Below are positions 17,643 through 30,039 of a stretch of DNA of 64,000 nt, in pieces. The stretch comes from Bacillus sp. cl95 (GTDB taxonomy: Bacteria > Bacillota > Bacilli > Bacillales > Cytobacillaceae): assembly GCF_900115925.1 (NCBI RefSeq), contig NZ_FOYF01000002.1, positions 344,194 to 408,193 on the forward strand, in the 5' to 3' direction. Numbering within the stretch: the stretch's first letter is position 1; every line of letters starts with the position of its first letter. A program made the translations under genes and the position numbers. Below the pieces are notes generated by a model. The model did not search any database, had not been told where the DNA came from, and saw only the letters and a program-made list of their open reading frames with translations.

Positions 17643-19478
17643 ATGAACTTAGAAGACAAATTAAAAAGACAATCCAAGATAAGAAATTTCTCGATTATCG
17701 CCCATATTGACCATGGTAAATCTACGCTGGCGGATAGAATTCTAGAGAAGACAAATGCATTGACTTCGCGTGAAATGAAGGACCAGCTACTTGATTCTAT
17801 GGACTTGGAAAGAGAACGTGGAATTACAATTAAATTAAATGCTGTCCAGCTCACATACAGAGCGAAAGACGGAGAAGAATACATTTTCCATTTGATTGAT
17901 ACCCCTGGACATGTTGACTTTACGTACGAAGTTTCACGCAGTCTTGCTGCGTGTGAAGGTGCGATCCTGGTTGTAGACGCAGCGCAGGGTATTGAAGCTC
18001 AAACACTTGCGAATGTATATTTGGCATTAGACAATGATCTTGAAATCTTACCAGTTATCAATAAAATTGACCTGCCTAGTGCGGACCCAGAACGCGTTCG
18101 AAATGAAATCGAAGACGTAATTGGACTTGATGCATCAGAAGCTGTATTGGCATCTGCAAAGGCAGGTATTGGAATTGAAGATATCCTTGAACAAGTAGTT
18201 CATACGGTGCCAGCTCCAACGGGAGATCCTGGTGCTCCATTAAAAGCACTGATTTTTGACTCTTTATATGATGCATATAGAGGGGTTGTCGCTTATATCC
18301 GTGTCGTTGACGGTTCTGTAAAAGTCGGTGACAAGATTCGGATGATGGCAACTGGTAAGGAATTTGAAGTAATTGAAGTAGGAGTTTTCACACCGAAGGC
18401 AACATTGCGTGATGAATTAACTGTTGGGGACGTTGGGTTCTTAACGGCTGCCATCAAAAATGTTGGCGACACTCGTGTTGGTGATACGATCACAAATGCC
18501 AAAAATGGTGCTACAGAGGCATTGCCTGGATATCGAAAACTGAATCCAATGGTATATTGCGGTCTTTACCCAATTGATACAGCAAGATTCAATGACCTTC
18601 GTGAAGCTCTTGAAAAATTACAGTTGAATGACTCTGCCCTGCAATTCGAACCAGAAACGTCTCAAGCATTAGGCTTCGGTTTCCGCTGCGGTTTCTTAGG
18701 ATTGCTTCATATGGAAATCATTCAAGAGAGAATTGAACGCGAATTTAAAATTGATTTAATTACAACTGCTCCAAGTGTTATCTATCATGTCATCATGACA
18801 GATGGTACCGAAGTAAATGTTGATAATCCATCCAATATGCCTGACCCACAGAAAATCGACCGTGTTGAAGAACCATACGTAAAAGCGACAATGATGGCGC
18901 CGAACGATTATGTTGGTGCGATTATGGAGTTATGCCAACAAAAACGTGGGATCTTCATTGATATGCAATACATGGATGAGAACCGTGTAAGCATTGTCTA
19001 CCACATTCCATTGGCTGAAATCGTGTATGACTTCTTTGATCAGTTAAAATCAAGTACAAAAGGCTATGCTTCTTTTGATTACGAGCTAATCGGATATCAA
19101 CCATCCAAGCTAGTCAAGATGGATATTTTGTTGAATACTGAAAAAGTCGATGCATTAAGTTTCATCGTCCATAAAGACTTTGCTTACGAAAGAGGAAAGA
19201 TTATTGTTGAAAAGTTGAAGGATTTAATCCCTCGTCAACAATTCGAAGTTCCTATTCAAGCTGCGGTTGGACAAAAAATCGTAGCAAGATCAACTATTAA
19301 AGCAATGCGTAAAAACGTATTGGCAAAATGTTATGGTGGGGACATCTCACGTAAACGTAAATTGTTAGATAAACAAAAAGAAGGTAAAAAGCGTATGAAG
19401 CAAGTAGGATCCGTTGAGGTTCCTCAAGAAGCATTCATGGCAGTCTTGAAAATGGACGATAACACTCCGAAGAAGTAA
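17643..19478 (+). CDS. lepA: Elongation factor 4 (LepA)
   Basis: LepA is a translational GTPase related to EF-G, involved in ribosome function under stress and in 30S biogenesis. The P-loop AHIDHGKST is at residues 20-28, followed by DTPGH and NKID. Downstream are the EF-G-like domains and the LepA-specific C-terminal domain rich in lysine ([27 protein letters not shown] in pattern). The 611 residues match the family. The ATG at 17643 lies eight bases after TAGGAG; the GTG at 17634 overlaps the ribosome site. Confidence 0.97.
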   Translation: MNLEDKLKRQSKIRNFSIIAHIDHGKSTLADRILEKTNALTSREMKDQLLDSMDLERERGITIKLNAVQLTYRAKDGEEYIFHLIDTPGHVDFTYEVSRSLAACEGAILVVDAAQGIEAQTLANVYLALDNDLEILPVINKIDLPSADPERVRNEIEDVIGLDASEAVLASAKAGIGIEDILEQVVHTVPAPTGDPGAPLKALIFDSLYDAYRGVVAYIRVVDGSVKVGDKIRMMATGKEFEVIEVGVFTPKATLRDELTVGDVGFLTAAIKNVGDTRVGDTITNAKNGATEALPGYRKLNPMVYCGLYPIDTARFNDLREALEKLQLNDSALQFEPETSQALGFGFRCGFLGLLHMEIIQERIEREFKIDLITTAPSVIYHVIMTDGTEVNVDNPSNMPDPQKIDRVEEPYVKATMMAPNDYVGAIMELCQQKRGIFIDMQYMDENRVSIVYHIPLAEIVYDFFDQLKSSTKGYASFDYELIGYQPSKLVKMDILLNTEKVDALSFIVHKDFAYERGKIIVEKLKDLIPRQQFEVPIQAAVGQKIVARSTIKAMRKNVLAKCYGGDISRKRKLLDKQKEGKKRMKQVGSVEVPQEAFMAVLKMDDNTPKK

Positions 19479-19513
19479 AATAAAACTTCCTCGAGTCAAA
19501 AAAATTCAATTTG

Positions 19514-19557
19514 GAGGTTAGGGGTGCTTGGTGTATGAGCGTCCCTGACCTTTTTTA
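19514..19557 (+). terminator. Intrinsic terminator after lepA
   Basis: AGGTTAGGG and TCCCTGACCT form an imperfect stem with a GC extension on each side, followed by TTTTTTATT. Confidence 0.75.
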
Positions 19558-19637
19558 TTATAGTGAAAATACGATGATAACTGTTTAGCCTGGCGTCAAT
19601 TGGCGCTTGCGTTTTTCTAACAAAGGAAGTGTAAAAC

Positions 19638-20780
19638 TTGATAAGAGCTGCCTATATCCATATCCCATTCTGTGAACACATTTGTCACTACTGTGATTTC
19701 AACAAAGTCTTTTCTAAAGGACAGCCTATAGATGAGTATCTTGAAGCTCTCGAAAGTGAGATCAAATTATCGCTTGAAAAGTATCCTGTAGACAGACTGG
19801 AAACAATTTTTGTTGGTGGAGGTACTCCGACAGCATTAAATGAAAAACAATTAGAAAAACTATGTTCGATTATTGGAAAGCATTTGCCTTTTGATGAGAA
19901 CACCGAATACACATTTGAAGCAAATCCTGGAGATTTGTCTTCGGAAAAAATAAGGATATTGAAAGGTTCAGGTGTAAATCGAATCAGTTTTGGTGTCCAA
20001 TCGTTTAATGATGATTTATTGAAGGCAATAGGTAGAGTGCATCGTGCTGAAGACGTTTTTAGGTCTGTAACAGAAGCTAAAAAAGCGGGATTTGAAAATA
20101 TAAGTATTGATTTAATTTACAGTTTACCTGGTCAAACAATCGAGGATTTCCAGCAATCCATTGATACAGCATTCACTCTTGATATCAGCCATTATTCTGG
20201 GTATTCCTTGATCATCGAACCAAAAACGGTTTTTTATAATCTTTTGAGAAAAGGCAAACTTTCTGTTCCTGGTGAGGATGCAGAAGCAAGTATGTATGAA
20301 TTATTAATGGAAAAAATGGATAAACAAGGTTTTATACAATATGAAATCAGCAATTTTGCAAAACCTGGTTTTGAGAGCAGGCACAACCTAACTTATTGGA
20401 ACAATGAACCCTATTTCGGCTTCGGTGCAGGTGCACATGGATATACTGGTGGTTATAGAACGTCGAATATTGGACCTGTGAATAGGTATATCGATTCTGT
20501 AAGCGGTGGAAAACTTCCGATTCTTGATGAGCATTTCGTAAAGGATTCGGAGCGCATGGAAGAAGAAATGTTCTTAGGCCTGCGTAAAACGGCAGGAATT
20601 GAGCGGACTCACTTCATAAACAAGTTTGGAAAAGATCCTTTTGTATTTTTTCAAAAACAAATTCAGGAGCTTCAGGAACGTAAATGGCTAGAGGCTAGTA
20701 ATGACCACATTTTTTTGTCTAAAAAGGGCAGGCTTCTTGGGAATGAGGTTTTTCAGTATTTTTTAGGTGTATGTGATTGA
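19638..20780 (+). CDS. hemW: Radical SAM heme chaperone HemW
   Basis: HemW (formerly called HemN in Bacillus) is a radical-SAM protein that carries haem to target proteins; it is not coproporphyrinogen dehydrogenase. The iron-sulphur motif CxxxCxxC is C12-C16-C19 in PFCEHICHYC. The SAM-binding GGGTPT block and the HemN C-terminal domain (FGFGAGAHGY, EEEMFLGLRKTAGIE) follow. It has 380 residues and starts at a TTG behind AAGGAAGTG. It directly precedes the CIRCE-controlled operon, as in B. subtilis. Confidence 0.93.
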   Translation: MIRAAYIHIPFCEHICHYCDFNKVFSKGQPIDEYLEALESEIKLSLEKYPVDRLETIFVGGGTPTALNEKQLEKLCSIIGKHLPFDENTEYTFEANPGDLSSEKIRILKGSGVNRISFGVQSFNDDLLKAIGRVHRAEDVFRSVTEAKKAGFENISIDLIYSLPGQTIEDFQQSIDTAFTLDISHYSGYSLIIEPKTVFYNLLRKGKLSVPGEDAEASMYELLMEKMDKQGFIQYEISNFAKPGFESRHNLTYWNNEPYFGFGAGAHGYTGGYRTSNIGPVNRYIDSVSGGKLPILDEHFVKDSERMEEEMFLGLRKTAGIERTHFINKFGKDPFVFFQKQIQELQERKWLEASNDHIFLSKKGRLLGNEVFQYFLGVCD

Positions 20781-20804
20781 CATCATCCCTGCAAATTTGA
20801 TAAT
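20777..20804 (+). promoter_or_regulatory. SigA promoter of the hrcA-dnaK operon
   Basis: A perfect -35 box TTGACA (20777-20782, overlapping the hemW stop) and a -10 GATAAT (20799-20804) are separated by 16 bases. The CIRCE operator begins 12 bases after the -10, around the expected transcription start. Confidence 0.8.
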
Positions 20805-20816
20805 TTATTAATAGAA

Positions 20817-20843
20817 TTAGCACTCAACGTTAAGGAGTGCTAA
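20817..20843 (+). promoter_or_regulatory. CIRCE operator (HrcA binding site)
   Basis: A perfect inverted repeat, TTAGCACTC, nine-base spacer AACGTTAAG, GAGTGCTAA, matches the CIRCE consensus at all 18 positions. HrcA binds here and represses its own operon until heat shock titrates GroEL away. Confidence 0.98.
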
Positions 20844-20858
20844 CAGAGGTGATGAACC

Positions 20859-21890
20859 GTGTTAACAGATCGTCAATTGCTTATTCTTCAAGTTATTGTG
20901 GATGACTTTATTCGATCTGCCCAACCAGTCGGCTCAAGAAGCCTGTCGAAAAAAGAGGAAATTTCATTCAGCTCTGCCACAATCAGAAATGAAATGGCAG
21001 ACCTCGAAGAATTAGGTTTTATAGAAAAAACGCATACTTCTTCAGGAAGAGTCCCTTCTGAGAAGGGGTACCGATATTATGTGGATCACCTAATTGCTCC
21101 ACAAAACTTGGATAAGAATGATATCCATACAATCAAGTCCATTTTTGCAGAAAGGATTTACGAACTTGAAAAAATAGTTCAAAAATCCGCGAAAATTCTT
21201 TCTGAACTTACGAATTATACATCCATTGTTCTTGGTCCTGCCGTAAGTATCAATAAGTTGCGGAAGATTCAAATTGTACCTCTTAACACTGATACGGCTA
21301 TTGCAATTATTGTGACAGATACAGGGCATGTGGATAATCGTATGTTCAAATTTCCTGCATCGATGGATGTTGGTGAACTTGAAAAGCTTGTTAATATCTT
21401 AAATGAGCGCCTCGTAGGAGTTCCGCTAACAGACTTAAACGACAAGATTTTTAGAGAAGTGGCATCACTCCTTCGACAGCATATCCAACATTTTGATATT
21501 ATGCTGCATGCACTTGCTGATACATTCAAAATGCCTACGAATGAAAAATTGTTTTTTGGCGGCAAGACAAATATGTTAAGCCAGCCCGAGTTCCATGATG
21601 TTAATAAAATTAGGAATTTGTTAAGGATGATGGACCAAGAAGAAGGCGTTTATGAATTAATTAGTAAAAACCCTACTGGCATTAACGTGAAGATAGGCAG
21701 AGAAAACAATAACAGTGCAATGGAGAACTGCAGTTTGATAACTACAACGTATTCAGTAGGTGCTGAGAAATTAGGTACTATTGCCATTCTCGGTCCAACG
21801 AGAATGGAATACTCCAGAGTTATTGGTCTACTTGATGTAATTAGTAAAGATTTGTCTACGGTCCTAACACGGCTTTACGAAAATAATTAA
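20859..21890 (+). CDS. hrcA: Heat-inducible transcription repressor HrcA
   Basis: HrcA represses class I heat-shock genes by binding CIRCE; its activity depends on GroE. The 343-residue protein has an N-terminal winged helix ([47 protein letters not shown]) and a C-terminal GAF-like dimer domain. The GTG start follows AGAGGTGATGAACC. It is the first gene of the operon and autoregulated through the CIRCE element just upstream. Confidence 0.97.
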   Translation: MLTDRQLLILQVIVDDFIRSAQPVGSRSLSKKEEISFSSATIRNEMADLEELGFIEKTHTSSGRVPSEKGYRYYVDHLIAPQNLDKNDIHTIKSIFAERIYELEKIVQKSAKILSELTNYTSIVLGPAVSINKLRKIQIVPLNTDTAIAIIVTDTGHVDNRMFKFPASMDVGELEKLVNILNERLVGVPLTDLNDKIFREVASLLRQHIQHFDIMLHALADTFKMPTNEKLFFGGKTNMLSQPEFHDVNKIRNLLRMMDQEEGVYELISKNPTGINVKIGRENNNSAMENCSLITTTYSVGAEKLGTIAILGPTRMEYSRVIGLLDVISKDLSTVLTRLYENN

Positions 21891-21908
21891 CGCCGGAAAT
21901 GCTATGAA

Positions 21909-21930
21909 AGGCGGAACATTTTTCCGCCTC
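21909..21930 (+). other. Hairpin between hrcA and grpE, probable mRNA processing site
   Basis: The perfect stem AGGCGGAA / TTCCGCCT with a five-base loop lies in the 74-bp gap. In B. subtilis the dnaK operon mRNA is processed between hrcA and grpE near a stem-loop, which lowers hrcA message relative to the chaperone genes. The absence of a long T-run argues against plain termination. Confidence 0.6.
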
Positions 21931-21964
21931 ATTTCCTTGCGACCATTTGAGGGAGGTGAGTAAG

Positions 21965-22564
21965 TTGGCAGAAGAAAATAACAACCTGCATGAAGAAATC
22001 ACAAATTCAACAAGCGAGGATATCCAGTCAGAAGAAGCTGAAACAATCTTCGAGGAAACAACAACAGTTGATTCGAATGAAAATATTGCTTCTGATGTTC
22101 AGGAACAAGAGCTTTTAAATAAGACAAAAGAACTTGAAATGAAGCTGGAAGAATCTGAAAATCGCTATTTGCGTCTTCAAGCTGACTTTGATAATTTCCG
22201 TCGACGCACGAAATTAGAAGCTGAAGCAAATGCGAAATATAAAGCTCAAAATGTAGTAACAGACCTTTTACCTGCTCTCGATAATTTCGAAAGAGCATTA
22301 AAGATGGAAGCTGATAATGAACAGACGAAGTCTTTATTACAAGGGATGGAGATGGTTTATCGCAGTCTCATCGATGCTTTGAAAAAAGAAGGTGTCGAGG
22401 CCATCGAATCCGTAGGGAAAGAATTCAACCCGTATCTACATCAGGCAGTAATGCAAGTTGAAGATGAAAATTTCGCATCAAACACGGTGATTGAGGAATT
22501 CCAAAAAGGGTATCAGTTGAAAGATCGCGTAATTAGACCAGCAATGGTTAAAGTGAGTCAGTAA
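21965..22564 (+). CDS. grpE: Nucleotide exchange factor GrpE
   Basis: GrpE releases ADP from DnaK. The 199-residue protein has an acidic disordered head (about 1-55), a long dimeric helix ([28 protein letters not shown] in outline) and the beta-wing domain with [20 protein letters not shown]. The TTG start at 21965 lies six bases after GGAGGTG; an upstream in-frame TTG at 21947 overlaps that site. Confidence 0.95.
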   Translation: MAEENNNLHEEITNSTSEDIQSEEAETIFEETTTVDSNENIASDVQEQELLNKTKELEMKLEESENRYLRLQADFDNFRRRTKLEAEANAKYKAQNVVTDLLPALDNFERALKMEADNEQTKSLLQGMEMVYRSLIDALKKEGVEAIESVGKEFNPYLHQAVMQVEDENFASNTVIEEFQKGYQLKDRVIRPAMVKVSQ

Positions 22565-22599
22565 TCGAGAATTTACATATTAAGTATTGGAGGAATTAG

Positions 22600-24432
<1,833 letters not shown>

Positions 24433-24450
24433 TTTGTGATAAATGGGGAA

Positions 24451-24486
24451 AAGTCAAAGTCAGCAAAGAGGACTTTGACTTTTTCT
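24451..24486 (+). terminator. Intrinsic terminator between dnaK and dnaJ
   Basis: The perfect eleven-base stem AAGTCAAAGTC / GACTTTGACTT is followed by TTTTT. It should reduce read-through into dnaJ and downstream methyltransferase genes. Confidence 0.8.
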
Positions 24487-24541
24487 GTGAATATCGTCTT
24501 TGAACAGCTTTTATCGATGTAGTGGGACAAAGGATTGTATA

Positions 24542-24571
24542 TTGATTTAAAGTAGACTGCAGTGTTACAAT
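24542..24571 (+). promoter_or_regulatory. Possible internal promoter for dnaJ-prmA-rsmE-mtaB
   Basis: TTGATT (24542-24547) and TACAAT (24566-24571) are separated by 18 bases. Its position after the terminator would allow CIRCE-independent expression of the distal genes. Confidence 0.5.
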
Positions 24572-24604
24572 AACCTTTATGTGAAAGATTCGGGAGTGGT
24601 AATC

Positions 24605-25741
24605 ATGAGTAAACGGGATTACTATGAAGTACTTGGTTTAAACAAGGGTGCTTCTAAGGATGAAATAAAAAAGGCATATCGAAAGTTATCAAAACAGTTC
24701 CATCCAGATATCAACAAAGAACCGGATGCGGCTGATAAATTTAAAGAAGTCAAAGAAGCTTACGAAACGTTAAGTGATGATCAGAAAAAGGCTCATTACG
24801 ATCAATTCGGACACACTGATCCTAATCAAGGCTTTGGTGGATTCGGCGGGGGAGATTTTGGAGGCGGCTTTGGTGGCTTTGAGGATATCTTCAATAGCTT
24901 CTTCGGTGGCGGTGGAGGCGGCAGACGCCGTGATCCAAATGCTCCAAGACAAGGGGCTGACTTACAATATACAATGACAGTTTCTTTTGAGGAAGCGGCA
25001 TTTGGTAAGGAAGCAGATATTGAAATTCCACGTGAAGAAACATGTGATACATGTAGCGGGACAGGGGCAAAACCTGGAACAAAGGTGGATACTTGTAACC
25101 ATTGCCAAGGTAGTGGGCAGCTGAATGTAGAACAACAAACTCCGTTTGGAAGAATAGTCAATCGCCAAACTTGTCATTATTGCAGAGGTACAGGCAAGGA
25201 AATCAAGCATAAATGCTCAACTTGTAGTGGTACTGGTAAAGTGAAAAAGCGCAGAAAGATTCATGTGAAGATTCCTGCAGGTATTGATGAAGGTCAACAA
25301 ATGAGGGTTTCAGGACAAGGTGAACCAGGAATTAACGGTGGCCCATCAGGAGATCTATATGTAGTTTTCCAGGTTAAATCGCACGAGTTCTTTGAGCGTG
25401 ATGGTGATGACGTCTATTGCGAAATGCCAATCAACTTTGTTCAAGCCGCTCTTGGTGATGAAATCGAAGTTCCAACATTGCATGGCAGAGTGAAGTTAAA
25501 AGTGCCTGCAGGAACTCAAACAGGAACTAAATTCAGATTAAAAGGTAAAGGTATTCCAAACGTTCGCGGATACGGTGTTGGTGACCAACATATTCTTGTT
25601 CGTATTGTTACACCTACAAAGCTAACGGAAAAGCAAAAACAACTACTTCAGGAATTTGCTGAAATAAGCGGTGATGCACCGATTGGTGATCAGGAAAAAA
25701 GTTTTTTCTCTAAAGTAAAAAGAGCCTTAAAAGGTGAGTAA
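24605..25741 (+). CDS. dnaJ: Chaperone DnaJ (Hsp40)
   Basis: DnaJ stimulates the ATPase of DnaK. Domains in order: J domain with HPD at residues 33-35, a Gly/Phe-rich region (about 75-120), a zinc-binding region with four CxxCxGxG repeats ([32 protein letters not shown]) and the C-terminal substrate-binding domains. The ATG at 24605 ([11 protein letters not shown]) is chosen over the longer frame from 24581; GGGAGTGG precedes it. Length 378. Confidence 0.97.
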   Translation: MSKRDYYEVLGLNKGASKDEIKKAYRKLSKQFHPDINKEPDAADKFKEVKEAYETLSDDQKKAHYDQFGHTDPNQGFGGFGGGDFGGGFGGFEDIFNSFFGGGGGGRRRDPNAPRQGADLQYTMTVSFEEAAFGKEADIEIPREETCDTCSGTGAKPGTKVDTCNHCQGSGQLNVEQQTPFGRIVNRQTCHYCRGTGKEIKHKCSTCSGTGKVKKRRKIHVKIPAGIDEGQQMRVSGQGEPGINGGPSGDLYVVFQVKSHEFFERDGDDVYCEMPINFVQAALGDEIEVPTLHGRVKLKVPAGTQTGTKFRLKGKGIPNVRGYGVGDQHILVRIVTPTKLTEKQKQLLQEFAEISGDAPIGDQEKSFFSKVKRALKGE

Positions 25742-25760
25742 GGATTGGAGTTGGTAGATA

Positions 25761-26702
25761 ATGAAATGGTCTGAAATCAGCATTCATACAACAAACGAGG
25801 CGATTGAACCTATCTCGCATATTTTACACGAAGCGGGTGCGAGTGGAGTAGTTATCGAAGATCCCTTCGATTTAATAAAGGAGAGGGAAGATCAGTTTGG
25901 TGAAATCTACCAACTCAATCCTGGAGATTATCCTGAGGAAGGCGTTATTATTAAAGCGTATGTTCCAGTAAATAGCTTCTTAGGTGAAACGGTGGATGCT
26001 ATTAAGGAAGCGATTAACAACCTCATCATTCACAATATTGATATTGGTAAAAACAAAGTAACGATTAGTGAAGTGAATGAAGAGGAATGGGCAACTGCTT
26101 GGAAAAAGTACTATAATCCAGTTAAAATTTCAGAGAAATTCACGATTGTTCCAACTTGGGAAGACTATACACCTGTGAATAGCGATGAATTGATTATTGA
26201 GCTTGATCCTGGAATGGCGTTTGGTACTGGAACACATCCGACAACAGTTATGTGTATCCAAGCATTAGAAAGAACAGTTAAGAGTGGCGATAAGGTAGTA
26301 GACGTTGGTACGGGCTCAGGTGTTTTAAGTATAGCCGCTGCTTTACTTGGAGCTAGCCATGTCAATGCGTTGGATCTGGATGAAATTGCTGTTACGACTG
26401 CAAAACTCAATACAAAGTTGAACAAAGTGAATGAAGTCGTTCATGTTTCCCAAAACAACCTTTTGGACGGTGTTGAAACAGCTACTGCCGATGTCGTCGT
26501 TGCTAATATTCTGGCAGAGGTCATTATCCGTTTTACGGATGATGTTCACCATGTTCTTAAAAATGATGGCTATTTCATTGCTTCCGGTATCATCCAACAA
26601 AAAAAGGATCTTGTAAAAGATGCAATGGTGAAATCAGGCTTCGAAATCGCAGAAACTGTTCAAATGGAAGATTGGGTAGCTATTATTGCAAAGAAAAAAT
26701 AG
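25761..26702 (+). CDS. prmA: Ribosomal protein L11 methyltransferase
   Basis: PrmA trimethylates ribosomal protein L11. The 313-residue protein has the N-terminal L11-recognition domain ([14 protein letters not shown]) and a SAM domain with [14 protein letters not shown] and motif [15 protein letters not shown], plus [10 protein letters not shown]. The start is an ATG 19 bases after dnaJ. Placement in the dnaK operon is as in B. subtilis. Confidence 0.95.
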   Translation: MKWSEISIHTTNEAIEPISHILHEAGASGVVIEDPFDLIKEREDQFGEIYQLNPGDYPEEGVIIKAYVPVNSFLGETVDAIKEAINNLIIHNIDIGKNKVTISEVNEEEWATAWKKYYNPVKISEKFTIVPTWEDYTPVNSDELIIELDPGMAFGTGTHPTTVMCIQALERTVKSGDKVVDVGTGSGVLSIAAALLGASHVNALDLDEIAVTTAKLNTKLNKVNEVVHVSQNNLLDGVETATADVVVANILAEVIIRFTDDVHHVLKNDGYFIASGIIQQKKDLVKDAMVKSGFEIAETVQMEDWVAIIAKKK

Positions 26703-26792
26703 TGTGGGGAAGGGGCGGCTAATTAGAGCTTTGTCCCTTCTTTTAACTGTTTTGTAGTGAAGGTACTGAATAATGGAAAGAAGGTGTACAAG

Positions 26793-27542
26793 GTGCAACG
26801 CTATTTTGTAGATGGTAATTTAGGTGATGAACAAATTTTTATAAAAGGTGACGATCGTCACCATATTGAAAAGGTAATGCGCATGAAGGTGGGAGATCAA
26901 ATTATTTGTGTTGACTCACAAGAGCAGAGCGCAGTTTGTTCGATTGCAGAATTTACCGATGCAAGTATTGTTGTAAACAATGTACAATGGTTAGAAGAGA
27001 GTTCGGAGTTGCCAATTAAAGTTTCTATCGCGAGTGGACTGCCTAAAGGGGACAAGCTGGAACTGATCCTTCAAAAAGGTACAGAGCTTGGAGCTTTTGA
27101 GTTTGTCCCTTTTGCTGCAGCTCGCTCGGTTGTGAAATGGGATGAAAAAAAATCTTCTAAAAAGATAGAGCGTTGGCAGAAGATTTGTAAGGAGGCCGCG
27201 GAACAGTCCCATCGTAACTATGTTCCTAAGGTTGAAAGTCCTTGCAGTTTTAAGCAACTTTTAGACAAAAGTGTTCATTACACGCATAAAATTGTCGCTT
27301 ACGAAGAAGAAGCGAAAACAGGGGAAACCTCTGTGTTGAATTCCGTTTTTGACACGATGCAAACGGGAGATTCTCTGTTAATTGTTTTCGGTCCAGAAGG
27401 CGGATTAGCGGAGGGAGAAATCTCTAAGTTAAAAGAAACGGGTTTCCGCATTTGCGGTCTTGGTCCCCGTATATTAAGAACTGAAACAGCACCATTGTAT
27501 GCATTATCTGCTGTTTCCTATCATTTTGAATTGATGAGGTGA
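26793..27542 (+). CDS. rsmE: 16S rRNA (uracil1498-N3)-methyltransferase
   Basis: RsmE methylates U1498 of 16S rRNA. The 249-residue SPOUT-class protein starts MQRYFVDG and has a PUA-like N-terminal domain and the trefoil-knot C-terminus with FGPEGGL, LGPRILRTETAPLYAL. The GTG at 26793 follows GAAGGTG. The frame is open from 26757 without a better ribosome site. The short gap before it (26703-26756) contains a weak GAAGGG / CCCTTC hairpin with TTTT. Confidence 0.94.
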   Translation: MQRYFVDGNLGDEQIFIKGDDRHHIEKVMRMKVGDQIICVDSQEQSAVCSIAEFTDASIVVNNVQWLEESSELPIKVSIASGLPKGDKLELILQKGTELGAFEFVPFAAARSVVKWDEKKSSKKIERWQKICKEAAEQSHRNYVPKVESPCSFKQLLDKSVHYTHKIVAYEEEAKTGETSVLNSVFDTMQTGDSLLIVFGPEGGLAEGEISKLKETGFRICGLGPRILRTETAPLYALSAVSYHFELMR

Positions 27543-27548
27543 GTTTAC

Positions 27549-28898
27549 ATGCCAACAGTCGCGTTTCATACTTTAGGATGCAAAGTGAACCACTATGAAA
27601 CTGAAGCAATCTGGCAGTTATTTAAGGAAGAAGGCTATGACCGAGTTGATTTTGAATCAACATCAGATGTCTATATCATTAATACATGTACTGTGACCAA
27701 TACAGGTGATAAGAAAAGTCGTCAGGTTATAAGACGTGCGGTTAGGAAAAATCCTGATGCCGTCATTTGCGTAACAGGCTGTTATGCTCAAACATCTCCT
27801 GCAGAAATCATGGCAATTCCAGGAGTCGATATCGTCGTAGGGACTCAAGATCGCGTGAAAATGCTTGAATATATTGAACAATATAAGCAAGAGAGACAGC
27901 CAATTAATGCAGTTAAGAACATCATGAAAAATCGTGTCTATGAAGAATTGGACGTTCCTGCATTTACAGATAGAACAAGGGCTTCCTTAAAGATTCAGGA
28001 AGGCTGTAATAATTTCTGTACATTTTGTATCATCCCTTGGGCTCGTGGGCTAATGCGTTCTCGAGATCCTCAGGAAGTTATTCGTCAGGCTCAACAGCTT
28101 GTGGATGCAGGTTATAAGGAAATTGTCCTTACTGGTATCCATACAGGCGGCTATGGCGAAGATATGAAGGATTACAATTTAGCAGGTCTTTTGCGAGACT
28201 TAGAAGCGCAAGTGAAAGGACTTGAGAGACTGCGAATTTCTTCTATTGAAGCGAGTCAAATTACAGATGAAGTCATTGAGGTCATTGACCAATCAAATAT
28301 GATTGTAAGACATTTGCACATTCCACTTCAATCAGGATCGAATACTGTCCTAAAGAGAATGCGACGTAAATACACAATGGAATTTTTCGGAGAAAGACTG
28401 GATCGCCTAAAAGAAGTGTTGCCAGGATTAGCGGTCACTTCTGATGTAATCGTAGGATTCCCAGGTGAGACAGAAGAAGAATTCATGGAAACATATGATT
28501 TTATTCAAAAACATCAATTCTCAGAACTTCACGTATTCCCTTACTCAAAACGTACAGGAACGCCTGCTGCGCGTATGGAAGATCAAGTGGATGAAGAAGT
28601 GAAGAATGAAAGAGTACATCGTTTAATAGCTCTATCTGACCAACTTGCTAAAGAATATGCTTCCCAATTTGAGGGGGAAGTGTTGGAAGTCATCCCTGAA
28701 GATCGCTATAAACAAGATCCTGAAAGTGGTTTGATCGAAGGCTATACGGATAACTACCTAAAAGTAGTATTTCCTGGTACAGAAGAGATGATTGGAAAAA
28801 TTGTTAAGGTAAAAATATCTAAAGCTGGATATCCTTATAATGAAGGCCAATTTGTAAGAGTTGTTGAAGATAAGGTTATCGCTGAAGCTGTGGTATAA
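27549..28898 (+). CDS. mtaB: tRNA t6A37 methylthiotransferase MtaB
   Basis: MtaB (YqeV) adds a methylthio group to N6-threonylcarbamoyladenosine at tRNA position 37. The N-terminal domain has cluster cysteines C11, C47 and C78. The radical-SAM cluster is C153-C157-C160 (GCNNFCTFC), and a C-terminal TRAM domain ends the 449-residue protein. It is the seventh and last gene of the dnaK operon, matching the heptacistronic operon of B. subtilis. Confidence 0.95.
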   Translation: MPTVAFHTLGCKVNHYETEAIWQLFKEEGYDRVDFESTSDVYIINTCTVTNTGDKKSRQVIRRAVRKNPDAVICVTGCYAQTSPAEIMAIPGVDIVVGTQDRVKMLEYIEQYKQERQPINAVKNIMKNRVYEELDVPAFTDRTRASLKIQEGCNNFCTFCIIPWARGLMRSRDPQEVIRQAQQLVDAGYKEIVLTGIHTGGYGEDMKDYNLAGLLRDLEAQVKGLERLRISSIEASQITDEVIEVIDQSNMIVRHLHIPLQSGSNTVLKRMRRKYTMEFFGERLDRLKEVLPGLAVTSDVIVGFPGETEEEFMETYDFIQKHQFSELHVFPYSKRTGTPAARMEDQVDEEVKNERVHRLIALSDQLAKEYASQFEGEVLEVIPEDRYKQDPESGLIEGYTDNYLKVVFPGTEEMIGKIVKVKISKAGYPYNEGQFVRVVEDKVIAEAVV

Positions 28899-28900
28899 AG

Positions 28901-28938
28901 AAAAGCACGGAGAATTCTCTCTCCGTGCTATTTTTTAT
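28901..28938. terminator. Bidirectional terminator between mtaB and yqeW
   Basis: The perfect stem AGCACGGAGA / TCTCCGTGCT is flanked by ATTTTTTAT on the plus strand and an A-run on the other side. It includes the yqeW stop codon. Confidence 0.85.
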
Positions 28939-29848
28939 GTAGATTCAAAATGAATCTTCCTAATTGATTCGCAAACGGTAAAGCAACTAATGAGGTACTC
29001 ACATTGAAAATAACACTAATATGTGCAAGTTGAATATCTTGCCCCTCTGCTAAATAAGGAGCGACGGAAGAGAGTATTGGGATAAGAGGGATGAATAGAA
29101 GAACACCGGCAACATTTAGCCAAATATGAGCATAAGCGGCAAGTCTTGCTTCTAAACCGCTACCAATCGATGCAATGAGTGCTGTAATACACGTACCGAT
29201 ATTTGCGCCTAGCATGACGGCAATTCCTGCTTCCATGTTTAACAGACCTGCTGTTAAAAAACCCATCGTTATGCCTGTCATCGCGGTACTCGATTGAATG
29301 ATGGAAGTCATGATAGCTCCTAATATGACACTCAATAATATGCTTTCATTTAAAGAAAGTAATGTATCGTGAATAAAAGGAATTTCGGTGAGAGGCTTGG
29401 CAAGCTGTTCAAAACCTTTCATAGCTGTAAAAACAGCTGCAATACCAAAAATAAGCATACCGATACTTCTTATTTTTCTGTTATTGATGAGAAAAAAAGT
29501 TGCACCAATAATGGCAAAAGGAACGAGTACCATGTCCAAATTAAAAGTAATGAGTTCCGTCTTAAAGGTGGTTCCAATATTAGTTCCAAGAATGATTCCG
29601 ATTGATTGTGGAAATGTAAGAATCTTAGCTGAAATGAGTCCGATCGTAATGACCATGACAGAAGAACTGCTCTGCAGGAGCGCTGTAACCGCCGTTCCAG
29701 TTAGCATCCCTTTTAGTGGTGTCCTCGTTAACTTCATTAACCACTGTTTCAACTTGTTACCGGATAAGTTGAATAGCCCTATCCTAATAATGGTCATTCC
29801 GAAAATAAATAAACTAATACAAATTGCAAATAATAGGATATGCAGCAT
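28928..29848 (-). CDS. yqeW: Na/Pi cotransporter family protein YqeW
   Basis: This integral membrane protein (306 residues) belongs to the NptA/PNaS sodium-phosphate symporter family, which includes the PhoU-associated group. The two family repeats are visible: TAVTALLQSSSSVMVITIGLI and GAIMTSIIQSSTAMTGITMGF, the QSSS/QSST signatures of the inverted halves, with about eight hydrophobic segments. The ATG at 29848 follows AAGGAAGGAGTG; the frame extends a further 33 codons upstream with no ribosome site. Substrate is inferred from family only. Confidence 0.85.
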   Translation of the reverse strand: MLHILLFAICISLFIFGMTIIRIGLFNLSGNKLKQWLMKLTRTPLKGMLTGTAVTALLQSSSSVMVITIGLISAKILTFPQSIGIILGTNIGTTFKTELITFNLDMVLVPFAIIGATFFLINNRKIRSIGMLIFGIAAVFTAMKGFEQLAKPLTEIPFIHDTLLSLNESILLSVILGAIMTSIIQSSTAMTGITMGFLTAGLLNMEAGIAVMLGANIGTCITALIASIGSGLEARLAAYAHIWLNVAGVLLFIPLIPILSSVAPYLAEGQDIQLAHISVIFNVSTSLVALPFANQLGRFILNLHKK

Positions 29849-29970
29849 TTTATTCACTCCTTCCTTGTATTTTATGGGACAAGATACAAGGACATGACAG
29901 AAAAAGTAGCTGCAAATTGAATCTTTTCGTCGAAAGTCTGAAAACATAGCTTAACATGTTGTAAATACAG

Positions 29971-29999
29971 TTGACCTTGTTTAAAGGTTATATTATAAT
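29971..29999 (+). promoter_or_regulatory. SigA promoter of rpsU-yqeY
   Basis: TTGACC (29971-29976) and a perfect TATAAT (29994-29999) are spaced by 17 bases, about 40 bases before the rpsU start. Confidence 0.8.
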
Positions 30000-30039
30000 T
30001 GCAATGTTAGTGTGTTGTGTTCGGAGGGAGGGAAAGAGA

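Noticed and set aside
19585-19620. GC-rich GGCGTCAATTGGCGC with TTGCGTTTTTCT before hemW, possible repeat remnant
   Set aside because: Too short to separate from a chance palindrome; only a loose resemblance to the end of a Bacillus-group repeat.
24826-25161. Long minus-strand frame rich in Pro/Lys opposite dnaJ
   Set aside because: It is the antisense shadow of the Gly/Phe-rich region of dnaJ.
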